Origin: Porticoccaceae bacterium
GTDB taxonomy: Bacteria; Pseudomonadota; Gammaproteobacteria; Pseudomonadales; Porticoccaceae
Length of the DNA stretch: 6,553 nt
Assembly (NCBI GenBank): GCA_017858295.1
Contig: JAFMBU010000092.1
Coordinates: 1-6,553 of the forward strand
Direction of reading: 5' to 3'
The notes beneath the pieces were generated by a model. The model did no database searches and was not told the origin of the DNA. It worked only from the letters and a program-made list of their open reading frames with translations. Shown here piece after piece: positions 1 to 6,543 of the stretch. The stretch's first letter is position 1. Each line of letters opens with the position of its first letter. The translations under genes and the position numbers were made by a program.

Positions 1-1892
1 ATACGTACAACCTTACCTTCGTAGATAGTACCTGGCTCTGGATCAGCAACGATGGCAGCAATTGCGTCCATTGCAGCGTTCAGACCGGCAGTATCTTCAG
101 AGTAAACCTTAACCGCACCACTGTCATCGATATCGATAGTTGAGTTGTGCTCTTCGCAAAGACCACGGATAGTTGCGCCGCCCTTACCAATTACGTCACG
201 GATCTTGTCGGAATCGATCTGCATAACACCCATACGTGGAGCTGTGTCAGCAACTTCATCACGACCAGAAGAAATCACCTTGTTCATCTCGCCAAGGATA
301 TGCAAACGTGCCTGCATGGCCTGTTCGAGAGCAATTTCCATAATCTCTTCAGTGATGCCTTCAATTTTGATATCCATCTGCAGTGCAGTGATACCAGCAG
401 CTGTACCAGCTACTTTAAAGTCCATATCGCCGAGGTGATCTTCGTCGCCAAGAATATCGGTCAGTACTGCAAAGCCAGCGTCTTCTTTAACCAGACCCAT
501 AGCGATACCAGCAACTGGTGCCTTCAGTGGAACACCTGCATCCATCAACGCCAGGCTTGAACCACAAACCGACGCCATAGAGCTTGAACCGTTAGATTCT
601 GTGATCTCTGATACAACGCGCATGGCATATGGGAACTCTTCCGGAGAAGGTAGAACCGCATTGATACCACGACGGGCTAAACGACCGTGACCTACTTCGC
701 GACGGCTAGTGAAACCAATACGACCGGCTTCGCCTACTGAATAGGGAGGGAAGTTGTAGTGCAACATAAACGGATCATCACGACGGCCTTCAAGGGCATC
801 GATCATCTGTGCATCACGGGTAGAACCCAACGTAGCAGCAACAATTGCCTGAGTCTCGCCACGGGTAAACAGTGAAGAACCGTGAACCTTAGGTAAGATG
901 CCAACTTCAACGTCGATACCGCGAACAGTAGTAGTGTCACGACCATCAATACGCGGTTCGCCACGGATGATGCGACCACGAACAATGCTCTTCTCGAGCT
1001 TCTTGAACGAGTCTTTGATGTCTTCTGCAGTTGGGCCGCCGTCAGCAATAAGCTTGTCGTTGGCAAGGTCGCGCAAAGCATTAATCTTAACGACACGGGC
1101 CTGCTTATCAACGGTCTGGTAGGCTGCGTCTAGATCAGCACCAACGAGATCGTTAAGCGCAGTTTTTAGGTCAGCATTTTCAACTTCTGCAACCCAATCC
1201 CAACGTGGCTTGCCAACTTCAGCGGCAAGTTCAGCGATTACACTGATAACAGACTGCATTTCCTGGTGAGCGAAAAGTACACCGCCCAACATGATGTCTT
1301 CTGAAAGCTCGCTGGCTTCAGATTCAACCATCAGTACTGCGTCTTTGGTACCAGCAACAACCATATCCAGTGCTGAGTCAGCCAGTTCACTGTAAGTTGG
1401 GTTAAGCAGGTAGCCTTGCTCGTCGGTGTAACCAACGCGCGCACCACCAACAGGACCGTTAAACGGAATTCCTGAGATAGACAGGGCAGCAGAGGTGCCG
1501 ATCATGGCAGCAATATCCGGATCGATATTTTTCTCAGCGGACATAACAGTACAGACAACCTGTACTTCATTTTTAAAGCCGTTGGGGAAAAGTGGACGGA
1601 TCGGACGGTCAATCAAACGTGAGGTCAGTGTTTCTTTCTCGTTTGGACGGCCTTCACGCTTAAAGAAACCACCGGGGATCTTACCCGCAGCATAGGCTTT
1701 CTCGATGTAGTGAACACCCAGCGGGAAGAAGTCCATACCGGGCTTGGCTTCACGTGCGCCAACAACTGTACAAAGAACAGAAGTGTCGTCGATTGAACAT
1801 AATACTGCGCCAGTTGCCTGGCGCGCGATGCGGCCGGTTTCCAGAGTTACGGTGTGATTACCGTATTGAAACGATTTAATAATAGGAGTCAT
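1..1892 (-). CDS. pnp: Polyribonucleotide nucleotidyltransferase (PNPase), 3' end cut by window edge
   Basis: PNPase is a trimeric, phosphate-dependent 3'-5' exoribonuclease, a core part of the RNA degradosome and able to add 3' tails. The ATG is at 1892-1890, behind AAGG with a 6-base spacer; 630 codons are open with no frameshift. Order: first RNase PH domain (about 1-145, with the RNA-contacting loop FFKR at 76-79), all-helical linker domain (about 150-270), second RNase PH domain (about 310-540), KH domain with GKGG at 569-572, and the first residues of the S1 domain (YEGKVVR) at the edge. The catalytic set is intact: NGSSSMAS, then GDEDHLGDMDFKVAG with D485, D491 and K493, equivalent to E. 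coli D486, D492 and K494. About 80 residues should be missing, judged from the 711-residue E. coli protein. It follows rpsO after a 243-base structured leader and is probably autoregulated through it. FFKR replaces E. coli FFRR, a conservative change. Identification is certain; only the end is unseen. Confidence 0.98.
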   Translation of the reverse strand, partial: MTPIIKSFQYGNHTVTLETGRIARQATGAVLCSIDDTSVLCTVVGAREAKPGMDFFPLGVHYIEKAYAAGKIPGGFFKREGRPNEKETLTSRLIDRPIRPLFPNGFKNEVQVVCTVMSAEKNIDPDIAAMIGTSAALSISGIPFNGPVGGARVGYTDEQGYLLNPTYSELADSALDMVVAGTKDAVLMVESEASELSEDIMLGGVLFAHQEMQSVISVIAELAAEVGKPRWDWVAEVENADLKTALNDLVGADLDAAYQTVDKQARVVKINALRDLANDKLIADGGPTAEDIKDSFKKLEKSIVRGRIIRGEPRIDGRDTTTVRGIDVEVGILPKVHGSSLFTRGETQAIVAATLGSTRDAQMIDALEGRRDDPFMLHYNFPPYSVGEAGRIGFTSRREVGHGRLARRGINAVLPSPEEFPYAMRVVSEITESNGSSSMASVCGSSLALMDAGVPLKAPVAGIAMGLVKEDAGFAVLTDILGDEDHLGDMDFKVAGTAAGITALQMDIKIEGITEEIMEIALEQAMQARLHILGEMNKVISSGRDEVADTAPRMGVMQIDSDKIRDVIGKGGATIRGLCEEHNSTIDIDDSGAVKVYSEDTAGLNAAMDAIAAIVADPEPGTIYEGKVVR

Positions 1893-1943
1893 ATTTTACC
1901 TTGGTATATTTACCATTTAGCGTCTTCGCACTGAGCCTTTTTA

Positions 1944-2022
1944 CGCTGCTCGGGTTACTGATAAATACCCCTTGTTACCTTTCTACTACTTCGGGGGATA
2001 TGCATCAGTAACTCGATCAACG
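1944..2022 (-). promoter_or_regulatory. pnp leader hairpin, candidate RNase III / PNPase autoregulation site
   Basis: A long imperfect inverted repeat lies in the pnp 5' leader. The core is a perfect 9-base-pair stem, 1954-1962 with 2004-2012 (plus-strand arms gttactgat and atcagtaac). Outward it continues as 1950-1952 with 2014-2016, 1947-1948 with 2018-2019 and 1944-1945 with 2021-2022, each block separated by a single mismatch. Inward, 1965-1967 pairs with 1999-2001 and 1968-1971 with 1994-1997, with one bulged base at 1998, leaving a loop of about 22 bases. In E. coli, RNase III cuts a long hairpin in the pnp leader and PNPase then removes the upstream strand, which destabilises its own mRNA. 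The position and shape here match that scheme. The structure is seen directly; the function is inferred from E. coli. Confidence 0.7.
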
Positions 2023-2103
2023 AATCTGTGGTCAGAGCTCCAACGGTTTAGTTAGCTGTTCGTCAAACGCCCACCTGAAACTGAATAGCCCAGATAGACA
2101 AAT

Positions 2104-2124
2104 GCGGCCCCTTTTGAGGGCCGC
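2104..2124 (-). terminator. rpsO terminator-like hairpin (leaky, between rpsO and pnp)
   Basis: A GC-rich perfect stem of 7 base pairs (GCGGCCC with GGGCCGC, 7-base loop TCAAAAG on the transcribed strand) starts 11 bases after the rpsO stop codon; one more T-A pair extends it. The following tract is ATTTGTCTATC, which is only weakly T-rich, so it should terminate partially and let some transcripts read into pnp. E. coli has a comparable attenuating terminator (t1) at this place, which also protects the 3' end of rpsO mRNA. The hairpin is seen directly; its leakiness is inferred from the poor T tract and from pnp lacking an obvious promoter of its own. Confidence 0.75.
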
Positions 2125-2135
2125 ACCGAGAACAG

Positions 2136-2405
2136 TTATCGACGTAAACCAAGCTTCTTGATCAGCTGGCTGTAGCGTTCAATATTTTTGCCCTTCAAAT
2201 AGTCGAGCAATTTACGACGCTGGTTAACCATGCGAATCAGGCCGCGACGTGAATGGTGATCTTTTTTGTGATCGCCAAAGTGGCCCTGTAGCTTGTTGAT
2301 GTTTACGGTTAGCAGAGCGACCTGAACTTCAGGGGAACCTGTGTCATTTTCACAAGTTGCATGCTCAGATACGATTGCTGCTTTTTCTTCTGCACTCAGT
2401 GCCAT
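2136..2405 (-). CDS. rpsO: 30S ribosomal protein S15
   Basis: S15 binds the central domain of 16S rRNA early in assembly and allows S6, S18 and other platform proteins to join; it also contributes to a bridge with the 50S subunit. The product is 89 residues, exactly the E. coli length, with the same C-terminal end LGLRR. The rRNA-binding residues are present: DTGSPEVQ at 21-28 (T22, G23 and Q28 at the three-way junction) and H42, D49 and S52 in GHFGDHKKDHHSRR, which read the G-U/G-C motif. The ATG at 2405-2403 follows GGAG with an 8-base spacer. The gene sits 83 bases after truB and 243 bases before pnp, the usual order. Inverted repeats directly before and after the start codon suggest translational autoregulation, as known for S15 in E. 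coli. Nothing about the protein looks unusual. Confidence 0.98.
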   Translation of the reverse strand: MALSAEEKAAIVSEHATCENDTGSPEVQVALLTVNINKLQGHFGDHKKDHHSRRGLIRMVNQRRKLLDYLKGKNIERYSQLIKKLGLRR

Positions 2406-2457
2406 GTTACTTTCTCCAATATGCGAATTAAAAAAATTCAGGATGCCCGCGCATATT
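2392..2457 (-). promoter_or_regulatory. rpsO leader structure, candidate S15 autoregulatory element
   Basis: Three inverted repeats cluster around the rpsO start. An 8-base arm pair (aatatgcg at 2418-2425, cgcatatt at 2450-2457) brackets a second, A/T-only repeat (gaatt...aattc, 2425-2439; the two stems compete for base 2425). The outer 3' arm ends directly against the GGAG Shine-Dalgarno (2417-2414). Just inside the gene, GCAC-TGA-GTGC (2402-2392) can fold right after the ATG. E. coli S15 represses its own mRNA by stabilising a pseudoknot that covers the start region. The repeats are seen directly; that they form an S15-binding fold is inference, and I could find only a 3-base loop-to-Shine-Dalgarno complement (TCC with GGA) as a possible pseudoknot contact. 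Confidence 0.5.
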
Positions 2458-2464
2458 TACAGAC

Positions 2465-2479
2465 AACCTAACTTAGGTT
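2465..2479 (-). repeat. Perfect 15-base palindrome after truB
   Basis: The plus strand reads aacctaa-c-ttaggtt, two perfect 7-base arms around one base, beginning 10 bases past the truB stop codon. As RNA it could form a short hairpin (about 5 pairs with a 5-base loop). It is not GC-rich and no T tract follows, so it is a poor terminator. It could be a minor RNA-processing or 3'-end stabilising structure, or an operator-like site, but no known role can be assigned. Confidence 0.45.
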
Positions 2480-2488
2480 CTTAGACCG

Positions 2489-3430
2489 TTATGTCTCAAC
2501 GACCAGTCTTTTCGGGGCGATTCTGCCATCTTCGGTGACCGTGGCCACACCCAAAAATGCTCCGCCCTCGCGAAAGACGCGCACTATATCGCCTTCTTGC
2601 CCATTGCGAAAGGCCTCACCGGACATTACTTCCTGACCCAACTGGAAGTAAGTGGCCACAGTTTCGCTCAATTCCACCGCCATACGGTCGGCAACGGCTA
2701 TATCCATGGGCTTTAAAAGGTGGTCCAACTGCTCTGGCTCGCAGCTCTCGCGCATTTCTTCAAGAGCAGCCAAGGTCAGCGTTTCAGCTTCATGGAAGGG
2801 TCCAGCCAGGGTGCGGTGCAATGCACTGACATGGGCGCCACAGCCGAGCATCTGGCCCAGATCATCGGCTAGGGACCTTATATAGGTGCCTTTACTGCAG
2901 CGCACCTCAACATCCAGCTCGGCAATCACACCGGGCCTAAAGTCTAGAATCTTGTAGTCATAGATAGTAATACTGCGCGCTGCGCGTTCTACTTCTATAC
3001 CCTGGCGGGCCAACTTATACAGCGGTTGACCGTTGTGCTTAAGCGCCGAGTACATCGAGGGAACCTGCTGTATATCGCCCCTAAAGGTCTCAACTGCCGC
3101 TTCGATTTGCTGCAGAGTAATATTGGAGGCATCAATGCGTGACACTTCGCCGCCATCGACATCGCCGCTCTCGGTGCGCAGACCCAGACTAAAGGTGCTG
3201 CGATAGCCTTTTTCAGCATCGAGCAAAAACTGACTAAATTTGGTTGCTTCGCCGAGACAGATTGGCAGCACGCCAGTGGCCAATGGATCGAGACTGCCAG
3301 TGTGGCCCGCTTTATTGGCATCGAACAGACGTCTGACACGCTGAAGGGCGTGATTAGAGGATAATCCAAAAGGTTTATCGAGCAGGAAAACGCCATTCAC
3401 CAAACGGCCGCGGGTGCGCTTGCGAGCCAA
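2489..3430 (-). CDS. truB: tRNA pseudouridine(55) synthase TruB, TTG start
   Basis: TruB converts U55 in the T loop of elongator tRNAs to pseudouridine and also acts as a tRNA-folding chaperone in the cytoplasm. The product is 313 residues, against 314 in E. coli. The N-terminal catalytic domain carries the TruB signature AGHTGSLDPLATGVLP with H43 and the nucleophile D48, then PICLGEATKFSQFL, the conserved Y76 in KGYRS, PSMYSALK (124-131), and the basic residue R185 in KGTYIRSLADDLG. The C-terminal 60 residues form the PUA-like RNA-binding domain, ending IAPKRLVVET. The start is TTG at 3430-3428: no ATG or GTG lies upstream before an in-frame TAG at 3448-3446, and starting here puts D48 at the same number as in E. 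coli. Its Shine-Dalgarno, GAGGAA, lies within the last codons of rbfA, whose stop is 2 bases away, so translation is probably coupled. Confidence 0.97.
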   Translation of the reverse strand: MARKRTRGRLVNGVFLLDKPFGLSSNHALQRVRRLFDANKAGHTGSLDPLATGVLPICLGEATKFSQFLLDAEKGYRSTFSLGLRTESGDVDGGEVSRIDASNITLQQIEAAVETFRGDIQQVPSMYSALKHNGQPLYKLARQGIEVERAARSITIYDYKILDFRPGVIAELDVEVRCSKGTYIRSLADDLGQMLGCGAHVSALHRTLAGPFHEAETLTLAALEEMRESCEPEQLDHLLKPMDIAVADRMAVELSETVATYFQLGQEVMSGEAFRNGQEGDIVRVFREGGAFLGVATVTEDGRIAPKRLVVET

Positions 3431-3432
3431 AC

Positions 3433-3837
3433 TTAGGCTTCCTCGCTATCCGACTGAGGGTCTTCTGGGTCTGCAGGCGTCTCTTTTGAGATAGCCAGAT
3501 CGATCAGCGCCGAAAGGTGCTGGCCGCGGCGACCGGTCTCATCAAAGATAAACTTTAACTTGGGGACAATGCGCAGCTGAATGCTGGCGCCGAGCAACTT
3601 ACGCAGGTAGCCAGATGCTCCGTTGAGGGCATCCATGGCTTCGTCAATCTGATCTTGATCGCGCTCGCCGACAAAGCTGACGAACACTTTGCCATAGGCG
3701 AGATCGCGACTGATCTGCACTTCAGTAACATTGACCATGCCAACGCGCGGGTCGCGGACTTCGCTGCGTATCAGTGTGGCTAACTCCTGTTGAACAGAGT
3801 CTGATACGCGTTCTGCGCGAGTAAATTCTCTTGGCAT
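3433..3837 (-). CDS. rbfA: 30S ribosome-binding factor RbfA
   Basis: RbfA binds the immature 30S subunit near helix 1 and helix 44 of 16S rRNA, helps late 16S maturation, and in E. coli is needed for growth in the cold. The product is 134 residues, against 133 in E. coli. It is a single KH-like domain: N-terminal REFTRAERVSDSVQQEL, then the hallmark RDPRVGMVNVTEV (28-40) and SRDLAYGKVFVSF (43-55), the Ala-x-Gly kink ASG at 74-76 between the two KH helices, and RIVPKLKFIFDE (89-100). The last 15 or so residues are an acidic, probably disordered tail (PADPEDPQSDSEEA). The ATG at 3837-3835 is 12 bases after the infB stop, with a weak GGA before it, suggesting dependence on ribosomes coming from infB. 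No oddities; the family assignment is secure. Confidence 0.97.
   Translation of the reverse strand: MPREFTRAERVSDSVQQELATLIRSEVRDPRVGMVNVTEVQISRDLAYGKVFVSFVGERDQDQIDEAMDALNGASGYLRKLLGASIQLRIVPKLKFIFDETGRRGQHLSALIDLAISKETPADPEDPQSDSEEA
3436..3445 (-). promoter_or_regulatory. truB ribosome binding site inside the rbfA 3' end
   Basis: The last sense codons of rbfA (GAG GAA GCC, then TAA) supply GAGGAA about 8 bases before the TTG start of truB. The site decides the start choice: it is the only purine-rich stretch at suitable distance, and the only in-frame alternatives are a TTG and a GTG at codons 10-11, which would remove conserved N-terminal residues. Ribosomes ending rbfA would stop on top of this site, favouring reinitiation. 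Confidence 0.7.
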
Positions 3838-3849
3838 GTCAGTCCGTAC

Positions 3850-6543
3850 TTATAGTGAGCGCTGTACCTGAGTGACGTCAAAGACCTCAATCAGATCGCC
3901 AGGCTTCACATCATTGTAGTTTTTCACGCCGATACCACATTCCATACCGTTGCGAACTTCTTGAGCATCATCTTTAAAGCGACGCAGAGATTCCAGCTCG
4001 CCCTCATAGATAACAATATTGTCTCGCAGAACACGAATTGGCTTGCTGCGGAACACTGTGCCTTCGATAACCATACAGCCGGCAATAGCGCCAAACTTAG
4101 GTGAACGGAAGACATCGCGCACTTCGGCGATACCAACAATCTCTTCACGGGTCTCTGGAGCGAGCATGCCTGACAGAGCTGACTTAACTTCGTCGAGAAG
4201 GTTGTAGATTACGCTGTAGTAGCGCACTTCAATATTCTCTTTCTCAGCCAGGGCACGAGCTGCACCGCCGGCACGAACATTAAAGCCGAGGATAATAGCG
4301 CCAGTTGTGAGAGCCAGGTTCATATCCGATTCAGTGATACCACCGACACCAGAGGCAACAATATCCACCGCAACTTCGCTGGTAGCAAACTCATGCAGGG
4401 CAGAAATAATCGCTTCAAGAGAACCACGCACATCAGTTTTAACGATCAAGTTAAGCTTGCTCACCTGATCGGCGCCCATGTCGGTAAACATATTTTCTAG
4501 CTTGGCAGCCTGCTGACGAGACATACGCTCTTGACGAGCCTTAGTCTGACGAGTTTCAGCAATTTCTTTGGCTTTGCGCTCATCGGCAACAACGAAAAAC
4601 TCATCGCCGGCTTTTGGCGCTTCGTCGAGGCCCAGTATCTCTACTGGAATCGATGGACCCGCTTCAAGAGTTGGCTTTTTGGCTTCGTCGGTCATGGCGC
4701 GAATCTTACCTACGCTCTCACCGGCTAGCATAAAGTCGCCTTTGCGCAGAGTACCCTGCTGAACCAGAGCAGTGGCAATAACACCACGGCCTTTATCAAC
4801 TCGGGCTTCAACAATGACGCCGCGAGCTGGCACATCCACTGGAGCAGTTAGCTCAAGTAGTTCAGCTTGCAACAGAACAGCTTCTAACAATTGATCAATG
4901 CCGTCGCCAGTGTGAGCAGAGACTTTAATAAACTGTGTATCACCGCCCCACTCTTCAGGAATAACATCTTTAGCGGCCAGTTCATTGGTCACGCGCTCTG
5001 GGTCAGCACCGTCTTTGTCCATTTTGTTGATGGCAATAACAATGGGGACACCAGCAGCTTTTGCGTGCTGAATCGCTTCTTCGGTCTGCGGCATAACACC
5101 GTCATCGGCGGCAACAACCAAAATCACGACATCGGTAGCCTGAGCTCCACGAGCACGCATAGCAGTAAATGCGGCGTGTCCCGGAGTATCGAGGAACGTC
5201 ACCATACCTTTGGGCGTATCTACGTGATAAGCACCAATATGCTGGGTGATACCGCCGGCTTCGCCGGATGCAACGCGAGATTTTCTAATCTGATCGAGCA
5301 GCGAAGTCTTACCATGGTCAACGTGACCCATAACGGTAACGATCGGCGCGCGGGACTCTTCAGTTCCTTCGCTTTTGATCTCAGCGAACTGCTTAGCCAG
5401 CTCATCTTCGACGCTTTCAATTTGCTCAACAACTGGTTGATGACCCAACTCTTCAACCACCAAGAAGGCAGTCTCTTGGTCAATCATTTCATTGATGGAG
5501 GCCATGACACCCATTTTCATCAGCTGCCTAACCACTGGACCGGTCTTGCTCAACATTCTTTGAGCCAGCTCACCAACGGAGATTTCTTCTGGAATAGCGA
5601 CTTCCAAGACTTTCTTTTCAGTCGGCTTTTGGAAGGTGTGCTTGTTATCAATCTTTAATGCAGATGGTAGACCAGAACGCAGACGCGGAGACTTGCGTCG
5701 CGAATCGTCTATATCATTCATTGCCAGACGACCTTTCTTCTTGCCGCCTTTGCCGATTGGCTTCTTCGCTTTCTTGCCAACCTTATCATCGTCATCAGTT
5801 GGTGCTGCTTTGCCGAAACGACGAGTCTTATCATGCACAGGCTCGCCTGCAACAGCAGGCTTGGACGCTGGAGCCGGCTTGCCGATTTTTTTCGCTTCCG
5901 CTGCCTTGGCTGCAGCTACAGCTTCGGCGGCTAAACGAGCAGCTTCTTCAACTTTGAACAGAGCCTCTGCTTCTTCTTTTGCCTTAGCTTCTGCTGCGGC
6001 TTTGCGACGGGCACCAATAGCGGCCAGGCGTTGCAACTCAGGATCAGCATAGACTTTTGGACCTTCAGAAACCGGCTCTGGAGTGGCTTCTGGAATCGGC
6101 TCAGGAGTGGGCTCTGGAATCGGCTCAGGAGCTACTTCAGCAACAACTTCTGGCTCTGGCACGACGACTGGCTCTGGTGCGACAATAGCTGCAGCTTCTT
6201 CAGCTGCTAACTGCTCTTGAGCTTCGGCATCGACCTGGGCCTGAATTTCTTCATCGCTGCGCTTTATATAGGTACGCTTTTTGCGCACTTCGATATTAAC
6301 CGTTTTGCGATTACCTGATTTCAAGGTGCTCAGAGTCTTGCGCTGCAAGACAATTTTCTTTGGCTCACGAGCACTATCGCCATGCAAACCCTTTAAATAG
6401 GCTAGCAGCGTTTGTTTCTCCTCGTCAGATACCGAGGCATCCTCAGACGTATGCGACAGTCCTGCCTCTTTCATTTGCATAAGCAAACGTTCGACAGATG
6501 CGCCTACGGTTTTTGCCAATTCACTTACAGTAACTTCAGCCAT
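3850..6543 (-). CDS. infB: Translation initiation factor IF-2
   Basis: IF2 is the GTPase that recruits fMet-tRNA to the 30S subunit and drives 50S joining. The product is 897 residues, close to the 890 of E. coli IF2. Order: N-terminal IF2_N subdomain (1-50), basic stretch with RKTLSTLKS and EVRKKRTYIKRS (68-96), Pro/Glu repeat (122-161), Ala/Lys/Glu-rich helix (about 167-220), basic linker (about 236-310), second IF2_N subdomain (318-370), GTPase domain (398-565), then domain II, domain III and the C-terminal fMet-tRNA-binding domains. G motifs: G1 GHVDHGKT 406-413, G2 GGITQHIG 430-437 with T433, G3 DTPGH 452-456 with the catalytic H456, G4 NKMD 506-509, G5 SAH 542-544. The ATG at 6543-6541 follows AGGA with a 6-base spacer, at the window edge; nusA would be expected just beyond. 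The segment between the two IF2_N subdomains differs from E. coli. Confidence 0.98.
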   Translation of the reverse strand: MAEVTVSELAKTVGASVERLLMQMKEAGLSHTSEDASVSDEEKQTLLAYLKGLHGDSAREPKKIVLQRKTLSTLKSGNRKTVNIEVRKKRTYIKRSDEEIQAQVDAEAQEQLAAEEAAAIVAPEPVVVPEPEVVAEVAPEPIPEPTPEPIPEATPEPVSEGPKVYADPELQRLAAIGARRKAAAEAKAKEEAEALFKVEEAARLAAEAVAAAKAAEAKKIGKPAPASKPAVAGEPVHDKTRRFGKAAPTDDDDKVGKKAKKPIGKGGKKKGRLAMNDIDDSRRKSPRLRSGLPSALKIDNKHTFQKPTEKKVLEVAIPEEISVGELAQRMLSKTGPVVRQLMKMGVMASINEMIDQETAFLVVEELGHQPVVEQIESVEDELAKQFAEIKSEGTEESRAPIVTVMGHVDHGKTSLLDQIRKSRVASGEAGGITQHIGAYHVDTPKGMVTFLDTPGHAAFTAMRARGAQATDVVILVVAADDGVMPQTEEAIQHAKAAGVPIVIAINKMDKDGADPERVTNELAAKDVIPEEWGGDTQFIKVSAHTGDGIDQLLEAVLLQAELLELTAPVDVPARGVIVEARVDKGRGVIATALVQQGTLRKGDFMLAGESVGKIRAMTDEAKKPTLEAGPSIPVEILGLDEAPKAGDEFFVVADERKAKEIAETRQTKARQERMSRQQAAKLENMFTDMGADQVSKLNLIVKTDVRGSLEAIISALHEFATSEVAVDIVASGVGGITESDMNLALTTGAIILGFNVRAGGAARALAEKENIEVRYYSVIYNLLDEVKSALSGMLAPETREEIVGIAEVRDVFRSPKFGAIAGCMVIEGTVFRSKPIRVLRDNIVIYEGELESLRRFKDDAQEVRNGMECGIGVKNYNDVKPGDLIEVFDVTQVQRSL
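6061..6132 (-). repeat. Three-copy 24-base tandem repeat coding Pro-Glu octapeptides in IF2
   Basis: Three adjacent 24-base units encode APEPIPEP, TPEPIPEA and TPEPVSEG (IF2 residues 138-161). The first two in reading order share a perfect 19-base block, at plus-strand 6113-6131 and 6089-6107; the third (6065-6083) is diverged. More Pro-Glu dipeptides without a regular period precede it (residues 122-137). The unit is a multiple of three, so gain or loss of a copy keeps the frame. It probably forms a stiff, extended, acidic linker in the poorly conserved N-terminal half of IF2. Confidence 0.85.

Noticed and set aside
145..560. Two overlapping plus-strand frames of 97 and 137 codons opposite pnp
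   Set aside because: Both are antisense to the conserved second RNase PH domain and KH region of pnp, whose frame runs through unbroken. Neither shows a family motif.
1..1892. pnp as a broken gene or pseudogene because it lacks a stop
   Set aside because: The frame is continuous with all catalytic residues and simply reaches the window edge at the start of the S1 domain.
2018..2070. Possible pnp promoter with TTGACG as a -35 element
   Set aside because: E. coli has a second promoter before pnp, and TTGACG occurs on the minus strand here, but no acceptable -10 hexamer lies 16-18 bases downstream, so I do not annotate it.
2406..2488. Possible rpsO promoter in the truB-rpsO gap
   Set aside because: A TTGTCT -35-like hexamer and A/T-rich stretches are present, but none combine with a good -10 at normal spacing. 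A promoter may exist, as in E. coli, but cannot be placed from sequence alone.
2995..3396. Minus-strand frame of 133 codons inside truB
   Set aside because: It is out of frame with the fully conserved TruB frame and has no recognisable product.
4891..5658. Plus-strand open frame of 255 codons opposite the IF2 GTPase region
   Set aside because: It lies exactly antisense to a strongly conserved part of infB, has no recognisable domain, and its composition follows from the complementary codons. It is a shadow frame.
5636..6052. Plus-strand frames of 138 and 99 codons opposite the IF2 N-terminal region
   Set aside because: The Ala/Leu/Ser-rich composition is the complement of the Ala/Lys/Glu-rich IF2 helix codons; no independent support.
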